64,000 bases of DNA from assembly GCF_012102705.1 (NCBI RefSeq), contig NZ_JAAVTA010000007.1, positions 62,001-126,000 of the forward strand, given 5' to 3'. The notes under the pieces are model-generated. The model was not told where the DNA came from, did no database searches, and saw nothing but the letters and a program-made list of their open reading frames with translations. The stretch comes from Haematospirillum sp. H1815. Its GTDB lineage: Bacteria > Pseudomonadota > Alphaproteobacteria > Rhodospirillales > Rhodospirillaceae. Below are positions 25,705 through 33,421 of this stretch, one piece after another. The translations under genes were made by a program, and so were the position numbers. Every line of letters begins with the position of its first letter. Position 1 is the first letter of the stretch.

Positions 25705-26402
25705 TCCAAGAACTGCCCCGAATCTGATGCATTCAGTGAAGAGACGACGTTGACAAGACGGGCCGCAGCCTCGTCCGGGGAAACAACATCCAGTCCGTCC
25801 TTGCGGAAAGGATCAGACAGACGGCTGGCAACAGTTCCCGGGTGGAGGGCAACACATATGGCATCAGGATGCGTTCGCGCCAACTCGATCGAAGCAGTTC
25901 TGACCAGCTGGTTCAGCGCCGCCTTGGACGCACGATAGCTGTACCATCCCCCCAGCTTGTTGTCGCCGATACTGCCAACCTTGGCTGACAAGGTTGCAAA
26001 AACGGAACGACCGCGTCGGGGCAAACGCGGTAGAAAATGCTTCATCAAAAGAGCCGGACCGATGGCGTTGATGGCAAAGGCATGCGCCATAGCCATCGGC
26101 TTCAGATCGCGCCACGTTTTCTCTGGATTGACTCCATCACCGTGCAGAAATCCGGTGGCATCAAATATCAAGCGCAATGCCTTCCCTGACTTGGCAATCT
26201 GTTCAGCAGAATGCGCAATACTGTCTTCAGACAACAGATCAAGGGAATCAGGACCGGAGCGCGAAAGCTCAATGACAGACTCAAAAACCCCCGTGGCTGA
26301 CAAGTGTCCGGACACAGCATGACCGATAGTTCCCGATGCACCAACCACAACGGCAATGCCGGTATGATCTGCACTGCAATCATAATCCCGGGCAGAGACC
26401 AC
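25677..26402 (-). CDS. SDR-family short-chain dehydrogenase/reductase
   Basis: A 241-residue NAD(P)-dependent oxidoreductase of unknown substrate. Near the N-terminus is the dinucleotide-binding VVVGASGTIG; the catalytic YxxxK is seen in WYSYRASKAALNQL, with the preceding serine in TLSAKVGSIGD; HPGTVASRLSDPF follows. Similar proteins are annotated as C-factor-like or SDR. Start: a GTG at 26402 follows an unusually strong AGGAGGTG ribosome site at about ten bases, so it is preferred over the TTG at 26450 that overlaps the preceding stop. It follows the BCCT gene, possibly in one operon, and its 3' end overlaps comM antisense by 28 bases. Confidence 0.85.
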   Translation of the reverse strand: MVSARDYDCSADHTGIAVVVGASGTIGHAVSGHLSATGVFESVIELSRSGPDSLDLLSEDSIAHSAEQIAKSGKALRLIFDATGFLHGDGVNPEKTWRDLKPMAMAHAFAINAIGPALLMKHFLPRLPRRGRSVFATLSAKVGSIGDNKLGGWYSYRASKAALNQLVRTASIELARTHPDAICVALHPGTVASRLSDPFRKDGLDVVSPDEAAARLVNVVSSLNASDSGQFLDYRGCPLPW

Positions 26403-26446
26403 TGGAACAACACCTCCTGCACAGGGGAAAAGCAGTCCCCAGCCGG

Positions 26447-28138
26447 TCAATCACCTTGCGAAGCACCGACCCTACGCTCATTCACCAGACCCAGTACAAT
26501 AGAGTAACAGGCCACCATCAAGACAAAAGCAAACGGCAACCCCGTGCACAGGACCATGGCTTGCAAGGCAGCCAAGCCCCCGCCCAAAGACAAGGCAATA
26601 GCAACTAGTCCGCTAAACAACGCCCAGAAGACTCTTTGAACAATCGGTGCGTTGACCTTACCACCGGCAGCGATCGTATCAACCACCAAACTTCCGGAAT
26701 CTGACGATGTAATGAAAAACAGGATGATCAGGACAACACCAACCGCAGAAGCCAGACCAGACAGGGGCAACTGACCAAGCATTTCAAACAGCTTGATTTC
26801 AAGCACCGCATCCTGCGCCCCTGTAAAGTCGTTGTGCACCACCTGGGCTATGGCTGTATCTCCCAGAGCCGTCATCCAGAGAACGGACAGCAGGGTCGGA
26901 ATAAGCAGAACCGCAACCAGGAACTCCCGCACTGTGCGGCCACGGCTGATCCGGGCAATAAACATTCCTACAAAAGGCGACCAGCTGATCCACCATGCCC
27001 AGTATGGAGCCGTCCAGGATGCGACAAACCCGGTATCCTCACGCCCGAACGGAACGGACAGGGGCAGAATATACTGCCCATATGCCAAAACGTTCTGCAC
27101 AAAGCCCGACATCAGATCCGTCGTTGGACCGGCGACGACAATAAACAGCATGAAGATAACAGCCAGAAGCATACTATACTCGGATGCCCTGCGAATGCCC
27201 CCGTCCAGCCCTTTGACGATCGACCAGACAGAAATCATGGTAATGGCAATAACCAGCAGGACAAGCATCACATTGGATGTTCCAACACCCATGAGAAAAT
27301 CAAGACCGGCCGCGATTTGCTGTGCCCCGACACCCAAAGTCACGGCCAACCCGGAGACCGTCGAGAAAATAGCCAGAATATCGACAAGATGCCCTGGCCA
27401 CCCCCAAACTCTCTCTCCAATCAGGGGATAGAAAATAGAACGCAGTGTCAGGGGAAGCCCCTTGTTATAGGAAAACAGGGCCAGCGCCAGTGCAGCAACA
27501 GCATAAATGGACCATGGGTGCAGACCCCAGTGGAAAATTGTCGCCGCCATGGCCAAGGACCGCGCCAAGGCCTCATCTCCAGAGGCCCCGCCCAACGGGG
27601 CGGTATCAATTCTTGCTCCACCATCTTCCAGCCCGACACCAGCCAAGGACGCCGAGAAGTGTGTCATCGGTTCGGCAACACCAAAGAAAATCAGGCCAAC
27701 GCCCATACCCGCAGCAAAGAGCATGGCAAACCAGCCGATATAGCCATAATCCGGCGTTGCGTCCGGCCCTCCCAGCCGCACCTTCCCAAGCGGAGACACA
27801 ACAAGCACCAGGCAGAGCACAACCAGAATATTGCCCGAAAACAGGAAGAACGGCCCAAGACGGGACGTCATCGCATCTCGTATTGCAACGAAAACAGGCT
27901 CTATGTCATTCTGAAGAGCCAGAGTAATGAAGGTAAAAAACACAACGGACAAAGCCGATACCGTGAATACAATATGGTGGAAATCAAATTCAAGGGTCCA
28001 TTGGCGGGCTATATTATCCTGCCCCACCGTATAATCTGTCTCGATAATTTCTGTTTCACCCTCTGGATCAGGGATTGATTCGACAGTCTCCGTGATCTGG
28101 TCATCACGGTCTGTCAGGTCAATCTTTTCGTGCCGCAT
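26447..28138 (-). CDS. BCCT-family transporter (betaine/carnitine/choline type)
   Basis: A 563-residue inner-membrane secondary transporter with about 12 transmembrane segments. Family features: GWFAMLFAAGMGVGLIFFGVAEP, PWSIYAVAALALALFSYNKG, the tryptophan-rich ligand segment TAPYWAWWISWSPFVGMFIAR, and ITSSDSGSLVVD. It should import a quaternary amine such as glycine betaine for osmoprotection; the exact substrate cannot be read from sequence. A 35-residue acidic N-terminal tail precedes the first helix. ATG 28138 has GAGGAA nine bases upstream. The stop overlaps the potential TTG start of the SDR gene. Confidence 0.94.
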   Translation of the reverse strand: MRHEKIDLTDRDDQITETVESIPDPEGETEIIETDYTVGQDNIARQWTLEFDFHHIVFTVSALSVVFFTFITLALQNDIEPVFVAIRDAMTSRLGPFFLFSGNILVVLCLVLVVSPLGKVRLGGPDATPDYGYIGWFAMLFAAGMGVGLIFFGVAEPMTHFSASLAGVGLEDGGARIDTAPLGGASGDEALARSLAMAATIFHWGLHPWSIYAVAALALALFSYNKGLPLTLRSIFYPLIGERVWGWPGHLVDILAIFSTVSGLAVTLGVGAQQIAAGLDFLMGVGTSNVMLVLLVIAITMISVWSIVKGLDGGIRRASEYSMLLAVIFMLFIVVAGPTTDLMSGFVQNVLAYGQYILPLSVPFGREDTGFVASWTAPYWAWWISWSPFVGMFIARISRGRTVREFLVAVLLIPTLLSVLWMTALGDTAIAQVVHNDFTGAQDAVLEIKLFEMLGQLPLSGLASAVGVVLIILFFITSSDSGSLVVDTIAAGGKVNAPIVQRVFWALFSGLVAIALSLGGGLAALQAMVLCTGLPFAFVLMVACYSIVLGLVNERRVGASQGD

Positions 28139-28673
28139 ACACCGTATTCCTCTTGTTCAGTTGTCATTTCTGCGTAAAGACGAATGCAGGGACAGAAACC
28201 CCTACACGGTACCAAAAGGCACCGACGCCATGACCGACCAAGCCGGACGTTTGATACGGATCCCAGTGCGCCAACAAGGCACAAAAGAGGAAGGTCAAGC
28301 CAATATACAATTAGACCCAAGGATCCATAGAAGGCTGGATAAAAGCCTCCAGTAAGATCTTCTTTCGAAAGAAGATACAGCCATAATTAACATAGAAGAG
28401 CGTAAAATATCCACATAAACATGGATTTTTATTCAGATTGGCCACTCACCTCGATAGAACCATGAACTTATGAAATAGACCTTGAGCACAGCATATACAT
28501 GCAAATGTCCCGATTCGATTACTGATAGGGCGACAAGAATATTATCATTCCGACTGGAGGCCCCATATAAATCAGTAAACACTCGATCCCCCTCTCTGCC
28601 CCATTGCCGACAGGCCCATCCGGCGCTAGTCTCTGCCCCCCTGCATCCGGTACACCAGTGTGGAGACAATCCG
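28139..28673. other. Divergent 535-bp region between the BCCT gene and thrC
   Basis: No protein gene is supported. The stretch contains the promoters of both divergent genes, an AT-rich part at about 28340-28430 and the perfect palindrome at 28357-28376. The thrC frame is open to 28482, but that part lacks coding character. Confidence 0.5.
28357..28376. promoter_or_regulatory. Perfect 20-bp palindrome between BCCT transporter and thrC
   Basis: ATCTTCTTTCGAAAGAAGAT is an exact 20-mer palindrome centred on TTCGAA. It is 219 bases upstream of the transporter start and 298 upstream of thrC, at the edge of an AT-rich stretch. It looks like an operator for a dimeric regulator. No adjacent regulator gene exists. 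Confidence 0.45.
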
Positions 28674-30080
28674 GTGAAATATGTCAGTACACGGGGCCAA
28701 GCTCCGGTCCTTGGATTTGACGACGTTCTGCTGTCCGGCCTTGCCGAAGATGGAGGGCTTTATGTACCGGAAACGTGGCCCACCCTATCCCCGACCGACA
28801 TCCGCGCCATGCGCGGCCTGTCGTGGGAGGATCTCGCGGTTCACATTCTGTCGCTCTTCACCACAGGCAGCCTGACTGAAGCGGATCTGCGTCCCTTGGT
28901 CCGTGCCGCATACGCACCATTCACTCATCAAGCCATTGCTCCACTGAAACAGCTGGATACCGATCTGTGGCTCCTGGAATTGTTCCACGGGCCAACGCTT
29001 GCATTCAAGGATCATGCCCTGCAAATGCTGGGGCACCTGTTTGACACCGTTCTGGGCAAGCGTGGACAAACCATCACCGTCGTTGGCGCGACATCGGGTG
29101 ATACAGGATCCGCCGCCATAGAGGCATGCCGGGACCGGGACAGCATCGAGATCTTCATCCTGTTCCCGGATGGTCGTGTTTCTGACGTCCAGCGCTGCCA
29201 GATGACGACCGTAACAAGCCGCAATGTTCACTGCCTGGCTGTCGATGGTACGTTCGATGACTGTCAGGATATTGTGAAAGCCTTGTTTGCTTCGCCTTCC
29301 TTCCGTCAAGACGTTGGCCTGGCTGCCGTGAACTCCATCAACTGGGCACGAATCATGGCGCAGGTGGTCTATTATTTCTGGGCTGCCCTGCGATTGGCAG
29401 CACCGGACAGAGCGGTTGTCTTCAGCGTACCGACCGGGAATTTTGGCAACGTCTTTGCCGGTTACGTTGCCCAACGTATGGGCCTACCAATCGAACGGCT
29501 TGTTATTGGCTCAAACCGCAATGATATCCTGACCCGCTTTGTCGACACCGGCGTCCTCTCCATTCAGGGTGTTGTCCCGACCATAAGCCCCTCGATGGAT
29601 ATCCAGATTTCATCAAACCTGGAACGGCTCCTGTTTGATCTCTGCGACCGCGACGCCGGTACGGTCAGAACGTTGATGCAACAGTTCCGCGAACAAGGCG
29701 CATGCTCGCCCCCATCCCATACCGTTGAACGGGTACGGGCACTGTTTGAGGCCACACGCCTTGATGATAAGGAAACCATGGGGGTTATGCGCAGCATCCA
29801 CACCCTGACCGGAGAGCTCCTTGACCCACATACCGCGATTGGCGTTGCCGCTGGACAGAAAGCATCGCGCACGCACGGCGGCACCCCGGTTGTTTGCCTT
29901 GGCACGGCCCACCCAGCCAAATTCCCTGATGCTGTAAGATCAGCCTGCGGTGTAGAACCAGTCCTGCCCCATCACCTGAAAGACTTGCTCCAGCGGCCCG
30001 AACGCATGGAGCGGATAAGCCGTCAGACCGATGCCGTAGAGGCCTATGTACGCGCGGCGCGGTCGCGCATCCATGCCTGA
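28674..30080 (+). CDS. thrC: Threonine synthase
   Basis: PLP-dependent last step of threonine synthesis, converting O-phosphohomoserine to threonine. The 468-residue protein has the long proteobacterial form: KYVSTRGQAP at the start, PLP-lysine in LAFKDHALQ at about residue 110, GATSGDTGSAAIEA, VNSINWARIMAQ, PTGNFGNVFAGYV and the closing GTAHPAKFPDAV. GTG 28674 follows GGAGA at seven bases and is preferred to upstream starts. The M16 peptidase gene follows 36 bases downstream on the same strand, an arrangement common in alphaproteobacteria. Confidence 0.97.
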   Translation: MKYVSTRGQAPVLGFDDVLLSGLAEDGGLYVPETWPTLSPTDIRAMRGLSWEDLAVHILSLFTTGSLTEADLRPLVRAAYAPFTHQAIAPLKQLDTDLWLLELFHGPTLAFKDHALQMLGHLFDTVLGKRGQTITVVGATSGDTGSAAIEACRDRDSIEIFILFPDGRVSDVQRCQMTTVTSRNVHCLAVDGTFDDCQDIVKALFASPSFRQDVGLAAVNSINWARIMAQVVYYFWAALRLAAPDRAVVFSVPTGNFGNVFAGYVAQRMGLPIERLVIGSNRNDILTRFVDTGVLSIQGVVPTISPSMDIQISSNLERLLFDLCDRDAGTVRTLMQQFREQGACSPPSHTVERVRALFEATRLDDKETMGVMRSIHTLTGELLDPHTAIGVAAGQKASRTHGGTPVVCLGTAHPAKFPDAVRSACGVEPVLPHHLKDLLQRPERMERISRQTDAVEAYVRAARSRIHA

Positions 30081-30116
30081 CAACACCACACAAACCCTCT
30101 TGTTCCCGGAGTTTCC

Positions 30117-31379
30117 ATGACCGTCACCATCACGACCTTGCCCAGCGGCCTGCGGGTATTGACCGACCGGATGGACACCGTACAGACCGTCACCCTAGGG
30201 GCTTGGGTGGATGCCGGGGCACGTCATGAGCCGGCCCCCCTGAACGGCATTTCCCACCTGCTGGAACATATGGCATTCAAGGGGACGGCCCGCCGTTCCG
30301 CCCGCGCTATTGCCGAAGAGATCGAAGATGTCGGTGGTATTCTCAATGCGTGGACCTCACGCGAGAATACAGCCTATTACGCCAAGGTCCTGAAGGACGA
30401 CGTCGCACTGGCCACCGATATCATCGCCGACATCCTGCAACATTCTGTTTTCGACCCGGAAGAGCTGAAGCGGGAACAGTCCGTCATTGTGCAGGAAATC
30501 AATCAGGCCGAGGACACCCCGGACGATATTGTTTTTGACCACTTCCAGGCAACAGCATACCCGGATCAGGCCATGGGACGGGCTGTACTGGGAACGCCCG
30601 AGACAGTACGCAGCATCGATCGCGAAACACTGAGGAGGTACATGAGCAGTACCTATTCGACACACTCGACTGTTATTGCTGCGGCCGGTCACATTGATCA
30701 TGATTCTTTTGTCCATCTGGTCGAAAAAACCTTCACAAGCCTGCCGACTTTCCCGTCTGTTACCCCCGAAAAGGCGCTCTATAAAGGTGGAGAAAGCCGG
30801 CAGGACAAGAATCTGGAGCAGGTGCACCTTGTGCTCGGCTTTGATGGCGTGGCGTATGACCATCCGCACTTCTACGCCACCGCTGTGCTCTCGACACTTC
30901 TGGGCGGAGGCATGTCTTCCCGGCTGTTCCAGGAAATTCGTGAAAAACGGGGACTGGTTTACTCCATCTACAGCTACACCAATTCAACAACCGATGGCGG
31001 GCTGTTCAGCATCTATGCCGGCACCGGTGATGACGAAGCTGCCGAACTGGTGCCTGTCCTGTGTACGGAACTCCGGAAAATTGTCGATACAATCGCGCAG
31101 AACGATGAACTGATGAGGGCACGGGCCCAAATCAAGGCCGGACTCCTGATGGGGCTGGAAAGCAGCTCAAACCGCGCAGAAACGGCGGCTCGACAGTTGT
31201 TCACACATGGGCGGATCGTGGATACGGATGAACTGGTTTCCATGGTCGAGGCCGTCGATGCCACTGCTGTCCGTGATGCCGCTGCCCTGATCTTTGCATC
31301 AGAACCAACGCTGGCCGTGCTGGGTCCAAGCCGGAATGTCCCGAGCTTGGACGCTATCAAGGGCATGATTGCGGGCTAA
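30117..31379 (+). CDS. M16-family zinc metallopeptidase (processing-peptidase-like)
   Basis: A 420-residue protein related to mitochondrial processing peptidase beta. It has the inverted zinc motif HLLEH (HxxEH) at about residue 47 with the downstream glutamate in LKREQSVIVQEINQAEDTPDD. An inactive-half C-terminal domain contains LLGGGMSSRLFQEIREKRGLVY. No signal peptide is visible, so it is likely cytoplasmic. Bacterial members are thought to degrade small peptides or cleaved presequences; the substrate is unknown. It follows thrC closely and is probably co-transcribed. A GGCCGG/CCGGCC hairpin follows. Confidence 0.95.
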   Translation: MTVTITTLPSGLRVLTDRMDTVQTVTLGAWVDAGARHEPAPLNGISHLLEHMAFKGTARRSARAIAEEIEDVGGILNAWTSRENTAYYAKVLKDDVALATDIIADILQHSVFDPEELKREQSVIVQEINQAEDTPDDIVFDHFQATAYPDQAMGRAVLGTPETVRSIDRETLRRYMSSTYSTHSTVIAAAGHIDHDSFVHLVEKTFTSLPTFPSVTPEKALYKGGESRQDKNLEQVHLVLGFDGVAYDHPHFYATAVLSTLLGGGMSSRLFQEIREKRGLVYSIYSYTNSTTDGGLFSIYAGTGDDEAAELVPVLCTELRKIVDTIAQNDELMRARAQIKAGLLMGLESSSNRAETAARQLFTHGRIVDTDELVSMVEAVDATAVRDAAALIFASEPTLAVLGPSRNVPSLDAIKGMIAG

Positions 31380-31387
31380 AAAGCGCG

Positions 31388-31405
31388 GGCCGGCATCAAC
31401 CGGCC
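31388..31405. terminator. Small hairpin between convergent genes
   Basis: GGCCGG (31388-31393) and CCGGCC (31400-31405) with a CATCAA loop lie between the M16 stop and the response-regulator stop, overlapping the latter. No T-run; perhaps a weak shared 3' end. Confidence 0.4.
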
Positions 31406-32109
31406 TGAACGTCAACAGCAAAGCGATAACCGTGTCCGTGGCAGGTCTCGACCATCCTCTGGCCGCCACGGGCATCACCCAGTTTACGACGGATGCGGCT
31501 GATCAAGGTATCAATCGAGCGATCGTTGACCTCACGGCCGGGGGCCCCTGTCGCTTCCAAAAGCTGATCTCGTGTCAGTGGCTGACCGGCCCGGGCAACC
31601 AGAACGGCGAGCAAATCAAATTCCGTCGCTGTCATTGAAATCGGGTCACCGTCCGGACTGGTCAGCTTGCGCCACAGAAGATCCATTTCCCAACCAGCAA
31701 ACTTGTACACAACACCGCCGGGAGCTTCCTTGTTCCCGTTCAAACGACCAAGGACGTTACGAACACGGGCCACCAGCTCCCTGGGGTGGAAGGGCTTGGT
31801 CACGTAGTCATCTGCGCCCAGCTCCAGCCCCGTAATGCGATCCCGCGGCTGGGCCCTCGCTGTCACCATAATGATCGGAACCCGTGACTGTTTGCGCACA
31901 GAGTGGGCAAGCTGGATACCATCGCCATCCGGTAAATTCAGGTCAAGGAGGATCAAGTCCACCGTTGCCCTGGCCATGGCCTGACGCATGGCCTCGGCCG
32001 TGGATGCACCACTTACAGAATACCCTGCCTCTCGCAGAAACGCAGACAGGAGTGCCTGTGTCGCCGGATCATCTTCGACCAGAAGAATGTGGGCCTGCTC
32101 TTTTGTCAT
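31396..32109 (-). CDS. Two-component response regulator, OmpR/PhoB type
   Basis: A 237-residue DNA-binding regulator. Receiver domain at about 1-120: ILLVEDDPATQALL, phospho-acceptor DLILLDLNLPDGDG, VTAR and ADDYVTKPF. Winged-helix domain at about 135-235: LLAVLVARAGQPLTRDQLL, RSIDTLISRIRRKLG, VETCHGHGYRF. No kinase gene is next to it. ATG 32109 has a GGGGGC ribosome site seven bases away and gives the family start; the frame extends to 32142. It shares its divergent/upstream region with phoH on the same strand (phoH is upstream, separated by about 220 bases). Confidence 0.93.
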   Translation of the reverse strand: MTKEQAHILLVEDDPATQALLSAFLREAGYSVSGASTAEAMRQAMARATVDLILLDLNLPDGDGIQLAHSVRKQSRVPIIMVTARAQPRDRITGLELGADDYVTKPFHPRELVARVRNVLGRLNGNKEAPGGVVYKFAGWEMDLLWRKLTSPDGDPISMTATEFDLLAVLVARAGQPLTRDQLLEATGAPGREVNDRSIDTLISRIRRKLGDARGGQRMVETCHGHGYRFAVDVQAG

Positions 32110-32332
32110 GGTTTTCGCCCCCTGATTAAGCGATCCGGACACCGCGCAGCATAATGTGACTCTGTTCAGGAGATATGAAATTTCCGGGGCACTGACAACT
32201 GGAAAGTATAATGTCCAGCCAAGAGCAAATATCTATGCGTTTAATATCTTGTGGAAAATCTTCTCCTGGTTTTTTTAGGGGGTTTTGGCACAGCCATTAG
32301 TCATTATTGACCGCGCCAATAACTCCCCTGGA

Positions 32333-33097
32333 TTATATCACCGTCAGCATGGAGGCTACCAATGGATGTCTTACAATATCGGATTCGCGTAACCTGATAA
32401 CCGATACATCTTCAAGGCTTTCCAACCTGGAGGCAATATCTCGCAGCCCTGAAAGGCCCGGAAGAAGATCCGTCTGATCCGGATCGCCGGTCAGAACCAT
32501 GGTTGAGTTCCAGCCCAGACGGGTCAGCATCATCTTGATCTGGCCGTAGGTGCAGTTTTGCGCCTCATCAATAACGATAAAGGAGTTATTCAGGGTGCGC
32601 CCCCGCATGTAGGCAACCGGCGCAATTTCTATCGTGCCATCTGCCAGCATTTGCCGCAGCTTCTTCGCGCCAAGACGATCGTTGAGGGCATCGTAAAGCG
32701 GGCGCAGATAGGGCGCCAGCTTGTCTTCCATGGCGCCAGGCAGAAACCCGAGACTTTCACCGGCCTCTACAGCCGGGCGGGATAAAATAATACGACCGAC
32801 CGAACCACTCTCCAATGCTTCAACGGCTTTTGAAACCGCAATATATGTTTTTCCCGTTCCGGCCGGCCCCAGTGCAAGAACAAGATTCCGGGTCTCAACA
32901 GCATCCATAAGAAGCGACTGATTCTCGCTGTGGGGGCGAATCCGACGGATATAACTTCTGTCACGGCGCTGATCATCCACATCACGCCCACAAGACGGAG
33001 CGGTACCACCCAACGGATCCCAAACCATAGCCTCGGGCATCAAAGCCCGAACACGGGAGTTTTCGACCTGTGCAGAACGATGGGTGCGCTTGGCCAT
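32333..33097 (-). CDS. phoH: PhoH-family ATPase
   Basis: A 254-residue cytoplasmic ATPase of the PhoH family, linked to RNA metabolism and phosphate starvation in some bacteria. The P-loop is LALGPAGTGKTYIA at about residue 80, with GRIILSRPAVEAGESLGFLPG, Walker B FIVIDEAQNCT and TGDPDQTDL. No PIN or KH domain is attached. ATG 33097 has AGGAGAGG nine bases upstream; the open frame extends to 33229 across a terminator that belongs to the upstream gene, so the longer start is unlikely. Confidence 0.94.
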   Translation of the reverse strand: MAKRTHRSAQVENSRVRALMPEAMVWDPLGGTAPSCGRDVDDQRRDRSYIRRIRPHSENQSLLMDAVETRNLVLALGPAGTGKTYIAVSKAVEALESGSVGRIILSRPAVEAGESLGFLPGAMEDKLAPYLRPLYDALNDRLGAKKLRQMLADGTIEIAPVAYMRGRTLNNSFIVIDEAQNCTYGQIKMMLTRLGWNSTMVLTGDPDQTDLLPGLSGLRDIASRLESLEDVSVIRLRESDIVRHPLVASMLTVI

Positions 33098-33421
33098 AGG
33101 CAGAACCTCTCCTGAAAGAGAAAAGGGAGACAGGCAGTGTCCTCGTGCCGGAGCAATGCCAACAAAAAAGCCCCGTCCAGAAAGTACGGGGCAAGACACG
33201 AGTGGAAGCAGGGACAAAAAAGAAGGCATCAGTACGGACTGGAAGGGTCCCTTCCGCCGACGAAGAAAACGCAGGCGGTAAACCCCACAAAACCGGCAGC
33301 AAAGTCACGCTGCAACGAAAGAGATGGTCCAAACCGGAGATCCTCCGACAGGGGCCGTGACACACTGAATGGTACTTCACAACGCCCGGCAACAACAGGA
33401 GCGATCAAGCAGAAAAAACTG
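33098..33421 (-). other. 324-bp region between the GH17 gene and phoH, containing a terminator
   Basis: No protein gene is supported. A strong minus-strand terminator (33164-33192) ends any transcript arriving from the GH17 gene about 230 bases after that gene's stop. The phoH promoter must lie in the remaining 66 bases, or phoH is read through. A TTGACA lies near the right end (minus strand, about 33412-33407) without an evident -10 box. The 230-base transcribed gap could be a long 3' untranslated region or hold a small RNA. Confidence 0.5.
33164..33192 (-). terminator. Intrinsic terminator (minus strand)
   Basis: GCCCCGT (33170-33176) pairs with ACGGGGC (33186-33192) over a 9-base loop. 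On the minus strand it is followed by six Ts (33169-33164). A clean Rho-independent terminator between the GH17 gene and phoH. Confidence 0.92.

Noticed and set aside
26834-28078. Long plus-strand frame opposite the BCCT transporter
   Set aside because: Composition is unusual (His, Gln, Arg-rich), there is no family match, and it is fully antisense to a strong gene.
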